Notes under the pieces: generated by a model
Database searches by the model: none
What the model was told of the DNA's origin: nothing
What the model saw: only the letters and a program-made list of their open reading frames with translations
In this document: in pieces, positions 8,322-15,199 of the stretch
Position numbering within the stretch: the first letter of the stretch is position 1
Layout: each line of letters starts with the position of its first letter
Made by a program: the position numbers and the translations under genes
DNA from: Nitrospira sp.
Lineage (GTDB): Bacteria; Nitrospirota; Nitrospiria; Nitrospirales; Nitrospiraceae
Direction: 5' to 3'
NCBI GenBank assembly: GCA_024331085.1
Contig: JANDJG010000020.1
Span: 1 to 32,399 of the forward strand
Length of the DNA stretch: 32,399 nt

Positions 8322-9098
8322 ATGGTGCAAACCGAGGACCCCGCCGCGGCGCAACAGACGAAAGTGCAAGCCAAGGTCGTCTCGACGTGGTCCGGCCGGG
8401 CGCGCGAACAAGCCGTGCAACGGATGTTCACGGCCATTGCCGGCGTGTACGACCTGAACAACACGCTTTTAAGTTTCGGCCTTCATCACCGCTGGAAGAA
8501 AATCGCCGTTTCGTTCGTCACGCCGGTCGAGGGCGGCCTGGCGCTGGACGTGGGAGCCGGTACCGCCGACCTGGCGATTCTCGTGGAGCCGCGCATGGGC
8601 CCCAACGGGCATGTGATCGCATCCGACTTGAACCACGCCATGTTGGCCGAAGGGCTCAAGAAAGTGGCCGGCAAGGGGTTGGCCGGCAAGATCACCTGTT
8701 TGCAGGCGAGCGCCGAACGGTTGGGGTTTGCGGATGACGTCTTCGACGCGGTGACGACGGGCTTCTGCATGCGCAACGTCGGCAACTTGCCACTGGCCGT
8801 CGCCGAGATCCGCCGCATTCTCAAGCCAGGCGGCCGCTTCGTCTGTTTGGAATTCTCCCGCCCGGTCTATGGATGGCTGCGGACCCTGTATGACTGGTAC
8901 TCGTTTACGCTGCTCCCCTGGATCGGCACGAAAGTGGCCCGTGATTCCACCGGCGTGTATGAATATCTCCCGGCCTCGATCCGTACGTTTCCCGACCAAG
9001 AACGGCTGTGCCAGATTCTTCGCGAGGCGGGCTTCCGCCGGGTGGAATACCGAAACCTGACGGGAGGAATCGTGGCGATCCACGTGGCGACAAAATAA
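8322..9098 (+). CDS. ubiE: Demethylmenaquinone/ubiquinone C-methyltransferase, UbiE/MenG family
   Basis: SAM-dependent C-methyltransferase that adds the ring methyl group in menaquinone (or ubiquinone) synthesis. The 258-residue sequence has the UbiE signatures in order: YDLNNTLLSFGLHHRWKK (~43-60), SAM-binding motif I LDVGAGTADL (~75-84), motif II ASDLNHAML, RNVGNLPLAVAEIRRILKPG, and YLPASIRTFPDQERL near the C-terminus. In organisms that use only menaquinone the enzyme is called MenG. No other quinone genes are in the window, so the substrate is not settled. The N-terminal ~25 residues are an extension before the conserved part. The gene is monocistronic, with its own promoter and a hairpin-bearing gap downstream. 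Confidence 0.93.
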   Translation: MVQTEDPAAAQQTKVQAKVVSTWSGRAREQAVQRMFTAIAGVYDLNNTLLSFGLHHRWKKIAVSFVTPVEGGLALDVGAGTADLAILVEPRMGPNGHVIASDLNHAMLAEGLKKVAGKGLAGKITCLQASAERLGFADDVFDAVTTGFCMRNVGNLPLAVAEIRRILKPGGRFVCLEFSRPVYGWLRTLYDWYSFTLLPWIGTKVARDSTGVYEYLPASIRTFPDQERLCQILREAGFRRVEYRNLTGGIVAIHVATK

Positions 9099-9167
9099 CG
9101 TCGCCGGTCAGTTCCACGATCCGTCGCACCCCTGACCGACCCGCAAGGAATTCCCCAAGGCCGGGAC

Positions 9168-9195
9168 GGCCTGGATCATGACGCGTGATCAGGCC
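9168..9195. repeat. Inverted repeat downstream of ubiE
   Basis: GGCCTGGATCA and TGATCAGGCC pair over 10 bp with one bulged G around a TGACGCG loop. Neighbouring GGCC-rich half-sites (AAGGCCGGGACGGCC, AGGCCTTGAGGCCT) add further dyads. No T-tract follows, so it may be a REP-like palindrome or a factor-assisted terminator. Confidence 0.4.
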
Positions 9196-9250
9196 TTGAG
9201 GCCTGACGACCGGCGGGCCACCCCATCCGGCTCCATCCAGAGAGGGCGCC

Positions 9251-9280
9251 TTGCTTTCGGATTCAGCCCGATGCTATCAT
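9251..9280 (+). promoter_or_regulatory. Promoter of the universal-stress fusion gene
   Basis: -35 TTGCTT (9251-9256), 18-base spacer ending in TGC, and -10 TATCAT (9275-9280), forming the extended -10 TGCTATCAT. Predicted start is near 9287, giving a leader of about 88 bases before the ATG at 9375. Confidence 0.5.
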
Positions 9281-9374
9281 CCCACTTCTTCGGGGATCGC
9301 CCGCGCGGCGGTCTCAGAGATTCTCACGTAATGACGCGGACATAGTACTCTTCAGGGCCTGGGGGAAGTACTCC

Positions 9375-11477
9375 ATGTATAAGACCATTTATATCCCGGT
9401 TGATAATTCCGACCATTCCAACGCCGCCGTGGACATCGGCATCCACCTGGCGAAGCGATTCGGTTCCAAGATCGTCGGCAGCCATGTCTATGCCGCCAAA
9501 ATGCACGATAAACGCTTCAAGCAGATGGAGGCCGGTCTGCCGGAAGAGTATCACGACGAGAAAGAACTCGACCGCCAGCGCCAAATTCACGATTCCTTGA
9601 TCACGCGCGGGCTTCAAATCATCACGGACTCGTATCTCGATTACGTGGACAAGAAGTGTTCGGAATCGAACCTGCCGATCGAACGCCGCTCTTTGGAGGG
9701 GCGCAACTGGAAGGTCCTGTCGGAAGACATCAACACCAACGGGTACGATCTCGTGATCATGGGGGCCTTGGGGGTGGGGGCCGTCAAGGAGAGCGTGATC
9801 GGCAGCAACACGGAGCGGGTGGTCCGTCGCGTGCGCAACTCCGACATGTTGATCGTCAAGAACGTCCAACCGATGCAGGCGGGCAAGATCGTGGTCGCGA
9901 TCGACGGCAGCCCCTATTCGTTCGGCGGCCTGATGACCGCCCTGCAACTCGGCAAGGCGTTCGACATGCCGGTCGAGGCGATTTCCGCCTTCGACCCCTA
10001 TTTTCACTACGCCGCCTTTCACAGCATTTCCGGCGTCTTGAACGAGGAAGCCGGGAAGGTGTTCCGTTTCAAAGAGCAGGAAAAACTGCACGAAGAAATC
10101 ATCGACAGCGGTTTGGCCAAAATCTACCAGTCGCACCTCGACATCGCGCGCGAGATCGCCCAGACCGAACAATCGGATCTCAAGACGACCCTCCTCGACG
10201 GAAAAGCGTTTGAGAAAATCATTCAATATGTTCGTAAAGACGTCCCGGCCCTGCTGATCGTCGGCCGGATCGGGGTGCACAGCGACGAGGACATGGACAT
10301 CGGCAGCAACACGGAAAACCTGCTGCGCAGCGCGCCTTGTAACGTTCTCGTCTCGAACAGAAAGTACGTGCCGCCGATCGATACGCAGGCGGAGTACACC
10401 ATCGCCTGGACCGAAGAAGCCCTCCGCCGCATGGAAAAGATCCCCGTCTTCGCCCGCGGAGTCGCCAAGACCGCCATTCACCGCTATGCGATCGAAAAGG
10501 GCCACACGATCATCAGCAATACGGTCGTGGACGCGGCGGTCGGTCATATCCTGCCCAAGGGAGCCATGGAGGCCATGAGGGCGCTGGGCGGAAGCCTCGA
10601 TCAAGCCGGTATCGATCGGAACAAAATGCAGGCCGACGACGCGGTGGCGCAAGACCTGATGGGCGCGACCTTGAGCGGCATCATGACGCAAATCGTCGAG
10701 GAGAAGCCCAAGACGTCCGATTCGACGCAGGCCTATCTGGATCGCATGAGCCAAAATTATTTCGTGTGCGACGGCTGCGGTTACATCGGAAAAGGCGACA
10801 CACCGGTGAAATGTCCGGTCTGCGGCGCGGACGGCGCGCGATTCAAACAGGTGGACAAGACGATCTTCGAAGCGGCGGCCCAGGCCGAAGGGGGACTGGA
10901 AACGGACGTAGCCTACGACGACGTCCCCATGCAGTGGACCAAAGACGCAAAAGAAGCCATCCGGGCCGTCCCGGCCGGCTTTCAACGGCGTCGGGCCAAG
11001 GCCAAGATCGAGAAGAGCGCCCGCAAACTCGGCATGACCACCGTCACCTTGGAATTTGCCGCCCCCATGATTAAAGAGGCGGCGTCGGAAGATTACCGTC
11101 CGATCTTCTCTAACAAGGGAATGGGAATCTCCTCGGAGGCGGCGGCCAAACTGGGAATTGCGGGAGGGGCGACCGACCAGCACGGCAACGGCGCCCATGC
11201 CCTTGATGAAACGAAGGTCCAACAGGAGGCCGATGCTTCCCCCTATACCTGGACCGCGGAAGCGCAGGCACGGCTGGAACGGGCACCGGAAGGCTTCATG
11301 CGGGATTGCACAAAGGCTTTGATCCTGAAACACGCGGAAAAGATCGGCGTGACCCATATTACGCTGGAAGTCGCCAACGAAGGGATCGAACAGGCCAAAG
11401 GCTACATGGCCGAGGCCATGAAAACCGGTAATCTCAAAAGCATGATCGCGGATCTGACCGGAAAAGGACGCGCCTAG
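9375..11477 (+). CDS. Tandem universal-stress protein fused to a zinc ribbon and three PCP_red-like domains
   Basis: A 700-residue multidomain protein. Residues 1-165 and 170-330 are two UspA domains. Each keeps the nucleotide-binding pattern G-x2-G-x9-G-S (G130/G133/G143 and G297/G300/G310), so both may bind ATP. Residues ~342-392, 518-568 and 622-672 are three copies of a ~50-residue motif: W-T-x-E/D-A, then hydrophobic-x-x-x-P, an Arg/Lys-rich helix, and a final I-T/V-T-L-E-type strand. This matches the PCP_red domain (PF08369) found at the C-terminus of the ChlB/BchB subunit of dark protochlorophyllide reductase. Between copies 1 and 2 is a rubredoxin-like ribbon, C465-x2-C468 and C480-x2-C483. 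GGGGGAAG precedes the ATG. The downstream radical-SAM protein carries the same C-terminal motif. The function is unknown. A stress-responsive tetrapyrrole or metal role is an inference. Confidence 0.85.
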   Translation: MYKTIYIPVDNSDHSNAAVDIGIHLAKRFGSKIVGSHVYAAKMHDKRFKQMEAGLPEEYHDEKELDRQRQIHDSLITRGLQIITDSYLDYVDKKCSESNLPIERRSLEGRNWKVLSEDINTNGYDLVIMGALGVGAVKESVIGSNTERVVRRVRNSDMLIVKNVQPMQAGKIVVAIDGSPYSFGGLMTALQLGKAFDMPVEAISAFDPYFHYAAFHSISGVLNEEAGKVFRFKEQEKLHEEIIDSGLAKIYQSHLDIAREIAQTEQSDLKTTLLDGKAFEKIIQYVRKDVPALLIVGRIGVHSDEDMDIGSNTENLLRSAPCNVLVSNRKYVPPIDTQAEYTIAWTEEALRRMEKIPVFARGVAKTAIHRYAIEKGHTIISNTVVDAAVGHILPKGAMEAMRALGGSLDQAGIDRNKMQADDAVAQDLMGATLSGIMTQIVEEKPKTSDSTQAYLDRMSQNYFVCDGCGYIGKGDTPVKCPVCGADGARFKQVDKTIFEAAAQAEGGLETDVAYDDVPMQWTKDAKEAIRAVPAGFQRRRAKAKIEKSARKLGMTTVTLEFAAPMIKEAASEDYRPIFSNKGMGISSEAAAKLGIAGGATDQHGNGAHALDETKVQQEADASPYTWTAEAQARLERAPEGFMRDCTKALILKHAEKIGVTHITLEVANEGIEQAKGYMAEAMKTGNLKSMIADLTGKGRA

Positions 11478-11562
11478 CTCGTCTCGCGTCATCGCTTCAT
11501 GACACGGCTCCGGAGAGGCTTCCTTCGTCCTACGTCCTGTTTCGTCTGCGCGGCAGGACGAC

Positions 11563-11568
11563 TATAAT
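11563..11568 (+). promoter_or_regulatory. Consensus -10 eight bases before the radical-SAM start codon
   Basis: A perfect TATAAT ends 8 bases before the ATG at 11577. Its spacing is identical to that at uvrA. It overlaps the alternative TTG start at 11568, which argues for the ATG and for a leaderless transcript. No clear -35 is present. Confidence 0.45.
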
Positions 11569-11576
11569 TGACTCGC

Positions 11577-12941
11577 ATGGGCAAATCGCTTCCCATTCTG
11601 AATCCGTCTCCCGCGCCGGGCTCTCCACCGTACCAGAGTCTCGGCGACCACTCTCCTTCGCCGCTTCGGGACGGACGAACCGTCGATGACTTCAAACCCT
11701 ATCTCGTCGCGCTCAACCTGACCAAGCGGTGCAATCTGAAATGCGACCACTGCTATCTCGACGCCACCACCAGGGCGTCGGGCGGCCATGACGAACTGTC
11801 CACCGAAGAATGTTTCCGACTGATCGACCAGATTGCCGAGGTCAACAAAGGCTGTCTGCTGGTCATCACGGGCGGCGAGCCGCTGGTGCGGCCGGACATC
11901 CTCGACATCGCCCGCTATGCCGTGAACGCCGGCTTCATGGTCGTCCTGGGGACAAACGGGATGCTGATCGACGATCGGATCGCCAAAACCCTGGTCGAGA
12001 TCGGCGTGATGGGGGTGGGCATCAGTATCGACTCGCTGGACCCTGCCAAACACGACGCGTTCCGCGGCATTCCGGGAGCGTGGAACGCTGCGGTCGCCGG
12101 TATCGAAGCCGGCAAGCGCAACGGCCTCCAGTTTCAAATTCATTTCAGCGTCCAGCCTATGAACTATCAAGAACTGCCCCAGGCCATCGAGTGGGCCCAT
12201 CGGCTCGGAGCCCGCGTGTTCAACGTGTTCTTCATGGTGTGCACGGGGCGGGGAGAAGAACTGACCGATATCACACCGGCTCAGTACGAAGAGGCGCTCG
12301 GCTATCTGGTCACTTGCCAGGACAATTACAAAGGCATGCTGGTCCGCGCCCGATGCGCGCCGCACTTCAAACGGCTGGCCTATGAGAAAGATCCGAACTC
12401 TCCCCTCACCAAGGCAACCGGCTACATGGGCGGCGGTTGCCTGGCCGGCACCAACTATGCCCGCGTGACCCCGAACGGCGAATTGACTCCTTGTCCCTAC
12501 ATGCCCCTCTCCGCCGGAAACGTGCGGCAGCACAGCTTCGTGGATCTGTGGAACCGCTCCGACATTTTCAACTCGTTCCGCTACCCTCAACTCAAAGGCA
12601 AATGCGGAGACTGTGAATATTCGGATATTTGCGGAGGGTGCCGCGCGCGTCCTTACGTGGATCACGGCGATTGGCTGGACGAGGATCAGTGGTGTCTGTA
12701 CACCCCCAAGGGCGGCGAAAAGATCAAAGTGGCGTTCAATACGCCGGAAGACATCCCGATCCAATGGGACGACGCCTCGTCGGTGCGTCTCAGCCGTATT
12801 CCTTATTTCCTGCGAGCCATGGTGAAAAAGGGCGTCGAAAAACACGCCAGGGAAAATAACATCTCACTGATTACCGTCGAGCTGATGGAAGAATTGCGCA
12901 AGAAGCGATTCGGCAACGACGCGCCGGTCTTTAAGTTTTAG
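11577..12941 (+). CDS. Radical SAM/SPASM protein, NirJ/AhbD-like, with C-terminal PCP_red-like domain
   Basis: A 454-residue radical-SAM enzyme. The [4Fe-4S]-SAM cluster motif C52-x3-C56-x2-C59 sits in LTKRCNLKCDHCYLD, followed by GGEP (~99-102) and a TNGML strand. The C-terminal SPASM-type region supplies further cysteines for auxiliary clusters (C288, C306, C343, C346, C352, C355, C373), including CGDCEYSDICGGCRAR. This layout resembles the haem-pathway enzymes NirJ and AhbD and peptide-maturation SPASM proteins. Residues ~393-446 (IQWDDASSVRLSRIPYFLRA and onward) add a PCP_red-like domain, the same as in the upstream protein. The ATG at 11577 is chosen over the TTG at 11568 because a TATAAT overlaps the latter. 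There is no Shine-Dalgarno. The substrate is unknown. Tetrapyrrole modification is the leading inference. Confidence 0.88.
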   Translation: MGKSLPILNPSPAPGSPPYQSLGDHSPSPLRDGRTVDDFKPYLVALNLTKRCNLKCDHCYLDATTRASGGHDELSTEECFRLIDQIAEVNKGCLLVITGGEPLVRPDILDIARYAVNAGFMVVLGTNGMLIDDRIAKTLVEIGVMGVGISIDSLDPAKHDAFRGIPGAWNAAVAGIEAGKRNGLQFQIHFSVQPMNYQELPQAIEWAHRLGARVFNVFFMVCTGRGEELTDITPAQYEEALGYLVTCQDNYKGMLVRARCAPHFKRLAYEKDPNSPLTKATGYMGGGCLAGTNYARVTPNGELTPCPYMPLSAGNVRQHSFVDLWNRSDIFNSFRYPQLKGKCGDCEYSDICGGCRARPYVDHGDWLDEDQWCLYTPKGGEKIKVAFNTPEDIPIQWDDASSVRLSRIPYFLRAMVKKGVEKHARENNISLITVELMEELRKKRFGNDAPVFKF

Positions 12942-13023
12942 CGCGTCGCTCGCAACGCCCATGAACGGGCCGAACGCGGATGCACCCCTCGGGTGACCGT
13001 TTCTCTTGCAGGACACATCGCAC

Positions 13024-13533
13024 ATGGACGCTTTGCAACAGGTCTTTTTTGATCTCAACACGCTCATTCCGATTCTCAATCACTGGATTCACCTTCTCTC
13101 GGCGGTGATCTGGATCGGCGGCCTCGCTTTTCTTGTTTTGGCGGTCACCCCGGGCCTTCAAACGGCCGTGCCGAAGGAGCAGGTCAAACCGATCACGGAC
13201 GTCTTCTACCGTCACTATAAGAAAGTGGCGGGCATTCTCTTGGTCGTCCTCCTGTTTACCGGCGGCATCAATCTGCACTACGTCAATCAGGTCATCACGT
13301 CGCAAACCGGCGCGGGCATGCAGCATCATGCCAAGTATCTGATCGTTTTTTGCATCAAATTGCTCCTCGTGCTCGGCCTTCTCACGCTCTTTTTGTACAC
13401 CGTGATTTTCAAATCCGATGACCAAGCCGAAGAAGGCGAGACCTACGAGGTCATTCCGTTTCAGCGCGCCGCGCTATGGATGGGGTTCTTTATCGTGCTG
13501 TGCGCCGCCGCGATGAAACACCTGCATCTTTGA
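13024..13533 (+). CDS. Four-helix membrane protein with intramembrane histidines, CopD/HemJ-like
   Basis: A 169-residue protein with four hydrophobic helices (about 15-45, 68-90, 100-130 and 147-166). The first carries LNHWIHLLSAVIWIGGLAF, the histidine-containing pattern of CopD-domain and HemJ-like proteins. Further histidines lie at the second helix (YRHY, INLHY), before the third helix (QHHAKY) and at the C-terminus (KHLHL), so paired axial haem ligation or metal binding is plausible. The ATG at 13024 is chosen because AGGA lies about 10 bases upstream. The TTG at 13006 has no such site. It follows the radical-SAM gene by 82 bases on the same strand, so it could belong to the same transcription unit. 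Family membership is tentative. Confidence 0.75.
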   Translation: MDALQQVFFDLNTLIPILNHWIHLLSAVIWIGGLAFLVLAVTPGLQTAVPKEQVKPITDVFYRHYKKVAGILLVVLLFTGGINLHYVNQVITSQTGAGMQHHAKYLIVFCIKLLLVLGLLTLFLYTVIFKSDDQAEEGETYEVIPFQRAALWMGFFIVLCAAAMKHLHL

Positions 13534-13590
13534 AAAACGAATCGCGGGGCCGCTTGCGGAGTCCGGAAAATCGGCAGGCGCGGACGGAAG

Positions 13591-14352
13591 TCATCGCGAA
13601 CGCTTCGGGTCGGACCACGCCCGTTTGAAAACCGTTCTGAGACCGAAATAGCCGATCGAGTCCTTCAGATTCGAATAGAGCCGCTTGATCGGATTCATGT
13701 CCGAATTCGTCACGTACTCCATCGTCAACACGATCCGCTCTTCTCCTTCTCCGAGAGGCGTGACGGCGTGCCAGAGCTTGTCGCCGTTGAAAATCACCAG
13801 GTCTCCCGGCTCGGTGACCAGTTCAAGATGACGGAGCGGTTTCGTCGGATGATTCTTGAAGAGGTCGCATACCAACTTGCAGCACGTTGACCGGTCGACC
13901 AACCCCATCAAAATCGTATAGCGCGCCCCCTTGTAATACGACGTGTCATAGTGAAAGCCGATGTGGTCCCCCGGCTCCGTGTAGTAGTAGAGCGCGCACG
14001 CGTGGGGATCATTGTCCGGGCAGACCATCACGTCCGCGTCCGTAAGCCGATTGAGGAAACGTTTGAACGATTCCGATCGGTAGATATCCAAAAAACGGGG
14101 GGCTTTTTCCTGGACCGTATAATAGCTGACGCTTCCGCCTTTCTTATGGCCGGGAATGTAGTTGCGATTGAGTTCGCCCTTCACGCCTTGCGCCTGCGGC
14201 ACCAGGACCTGTTCCACGAAGGCCCGCGGCAAAAACTGCTTGATGACCAGAAACTCTTCCTGATCCCAATACTCCCCGTGCAGCCGGTCGAGGTCCAACG
14301 CCGCCACCGCTTGATCGACCGCCTCCACCACGGTGTTTGCTTCACGTATCAT
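13591..14352 (-). CDS. 2-oxoglutarate/Fe(II)-dependent dioxygenase family protein
   Basis: A ~253-residue enzyme with the double-stranded beta-helix metal site: HYD (H136-x-D138, numbered from the ATG at 14358) in HIGFHYDTSYYKG, distal H197 in KLWHAVTPLGEG, and R208 in ERIVLTMEY as the likely 2-oxoglutarate carboxylate ligand. The aspartate is kept, so hydroxylation rather than halogenation is expected. The substrate is unknown. A cysteine-rich turn (RSTCCKLVCDLF) between the metal residues is notable. Two starts are possible: ATG 14358 with AAGGG only 3 bases upstream, or ATG 14352 with 9-base spacing, which is preferred here. It stands alone on the minus strand, convergent with the CopD-like gene, and has no obvious pathway partner. 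Confidence 0.85.
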   Translation of the reverse strand: MIREANTVVEAVDQAVAALDLDRLHGEYWDQEEFLVIKQFLPRAFVEQVLVPQAQGVKGELNRNYIPGHKKGGSVSYYTVQEKAPRFLDIYRSESFKRFLNRLTDADVMVCPDNDPHACALYYYTEPGDHIGFHYDTSYYKGARYTILMGLVDRSTCCKLVCDLFKNHPTKPLRHLELVTEPGDLVIFNGDKLWHAVTPLGEGEERIVLTMEYVTNSDMNPIKRLYSNLKDSIGYFGLRTVFKRAWSDPKRSR

Positions 14353-14491
14353 GGACATTCACCCTTCAGCAATTATTGGTCATAATCTCCACGATCGGAC
14401 CCGCCCGTTTTTCACCCCCGACCTTCCTCCCGATGATGCTCGCAGGACGATCCTCCGGCGCGCGGGAGGGCGCCGGCGGGAATCGCGCCTC

Positions 14492-15199
14492 CTACGGTCC
14501 GGTCATGACCGGAGCCTGGATCACTTCAACGTCGGGCGGGATGACGAACTCGAACGTCTCGTTCGCCAAACCCACATTCGCCCTCAAATCGGAAAATTCA
14601 AACGTCGAGACGTTGCCGCTGACTTCATACAAAGACACGGTGCGGAGAAAATATGTTTTAGGAAACACCTCGATGACGATTCGCTGAGGATTTCTTGTCG
14701 ATTCGTGGTCCTTGGCTTTCGGCACCAGCGTGATGAGACGAAGCCCGCCCGTCCCCCGCTCGTTGCCATCCGCCGGCCGGATATCGAAGGATTCTTCCAA
14801 TTTGCCGGCTCCCTGCAACAATTCCAACGGCGCCTTGGAGGCCGCCATCTGCGTCAACTTTCCGACCAGCACCTGTTTATGTTCCGGCACATACACCTTG
14901 ACGTCGTCATTGGTGACGTAGATTCGTTCGTTCGCCGGTTCCAGATAGTCCCACCGCAATCGCCCCGGCCGTTTCAGATACACCTTGCCGCTTGACGTCA
15001 CGGGCCGTTCGAACCCTTCGATCCTGGTTTTTTGGACAAAGTCGGCCTGCAGATCCTTGGTCTTCTCGTACCGGCTCTGAATATGTTTGACGATGTCGCG
15101 GACTTCTTGAACCGCCTGATGATCAACAGGCCCTTCCGCTCCCCAAGCCGAGGAAGTCACGCAAAGAACCAGCGGAATCCAAACCCACCGACGGCTCAT
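14492..15199 (-). CDS. lolA: Outer-membrane lipoprotein carrier protein LolA
   Basis: Periplasmic chaperone that takes lipoproteins from LolCDE to the outer membrane. The 235-residue sequence begins with a signal peptide (VWIPLVLCVTSSAWGA, cleavage near residue 21). It then shows the LolA pattern: a helix with IQSRYEKTKDLQADFVQKT, SSGKVYLKRPGRLRWDYLEP, and alternating beta-strands ending in ANVGLANETFEFVIPPDVEV. The start ATG overlaps the ftsK stop (ATGA), so translation is coupled. Its presence supports a diderm cell, and the lipoproteins encoded elsewhere in the window (Pal and the pstS-linked lipoprotein) would be plausible clients. Confidence 0.92.
   Translation of the reverse strand: MSRRWVWIPLVLCVTSSAWGAEGPVDHQAVQEVRDIVKHIQSRYEKTKDLQADFVQKTRIEGFERPVTSSGKVYLKRPGRLRWDYLEPANERIYVTNDDVKVYVPEHKQVLVGKLTQMAASKAPLELLQGAGKLEESFDIRPADGNERGTGGLRLITLVPKAKDHESTRNPQRIVIEVFPKTYFLRTVSLYEVSGNVSTFEFSDLRANVGLANETFEFVIPPDVEVIQAPVMTGP

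Noticed and set aside
9324-11492. A 722-codon open frame antisense to the universal-stress fusion
   Set aside because: It is the mirror of a gene with clear domains. GC-rich codon bias keeps the opposite frame open, and its translation shows no recognisable domain.
11562-12845. A 427-codon open frame antisense to the radical-SAM gene
   Set aside because: The plus strand encodes intact Fe-S and SPASM motifs. The antisense product is His/Arg/Gly-rich shadow sequence.
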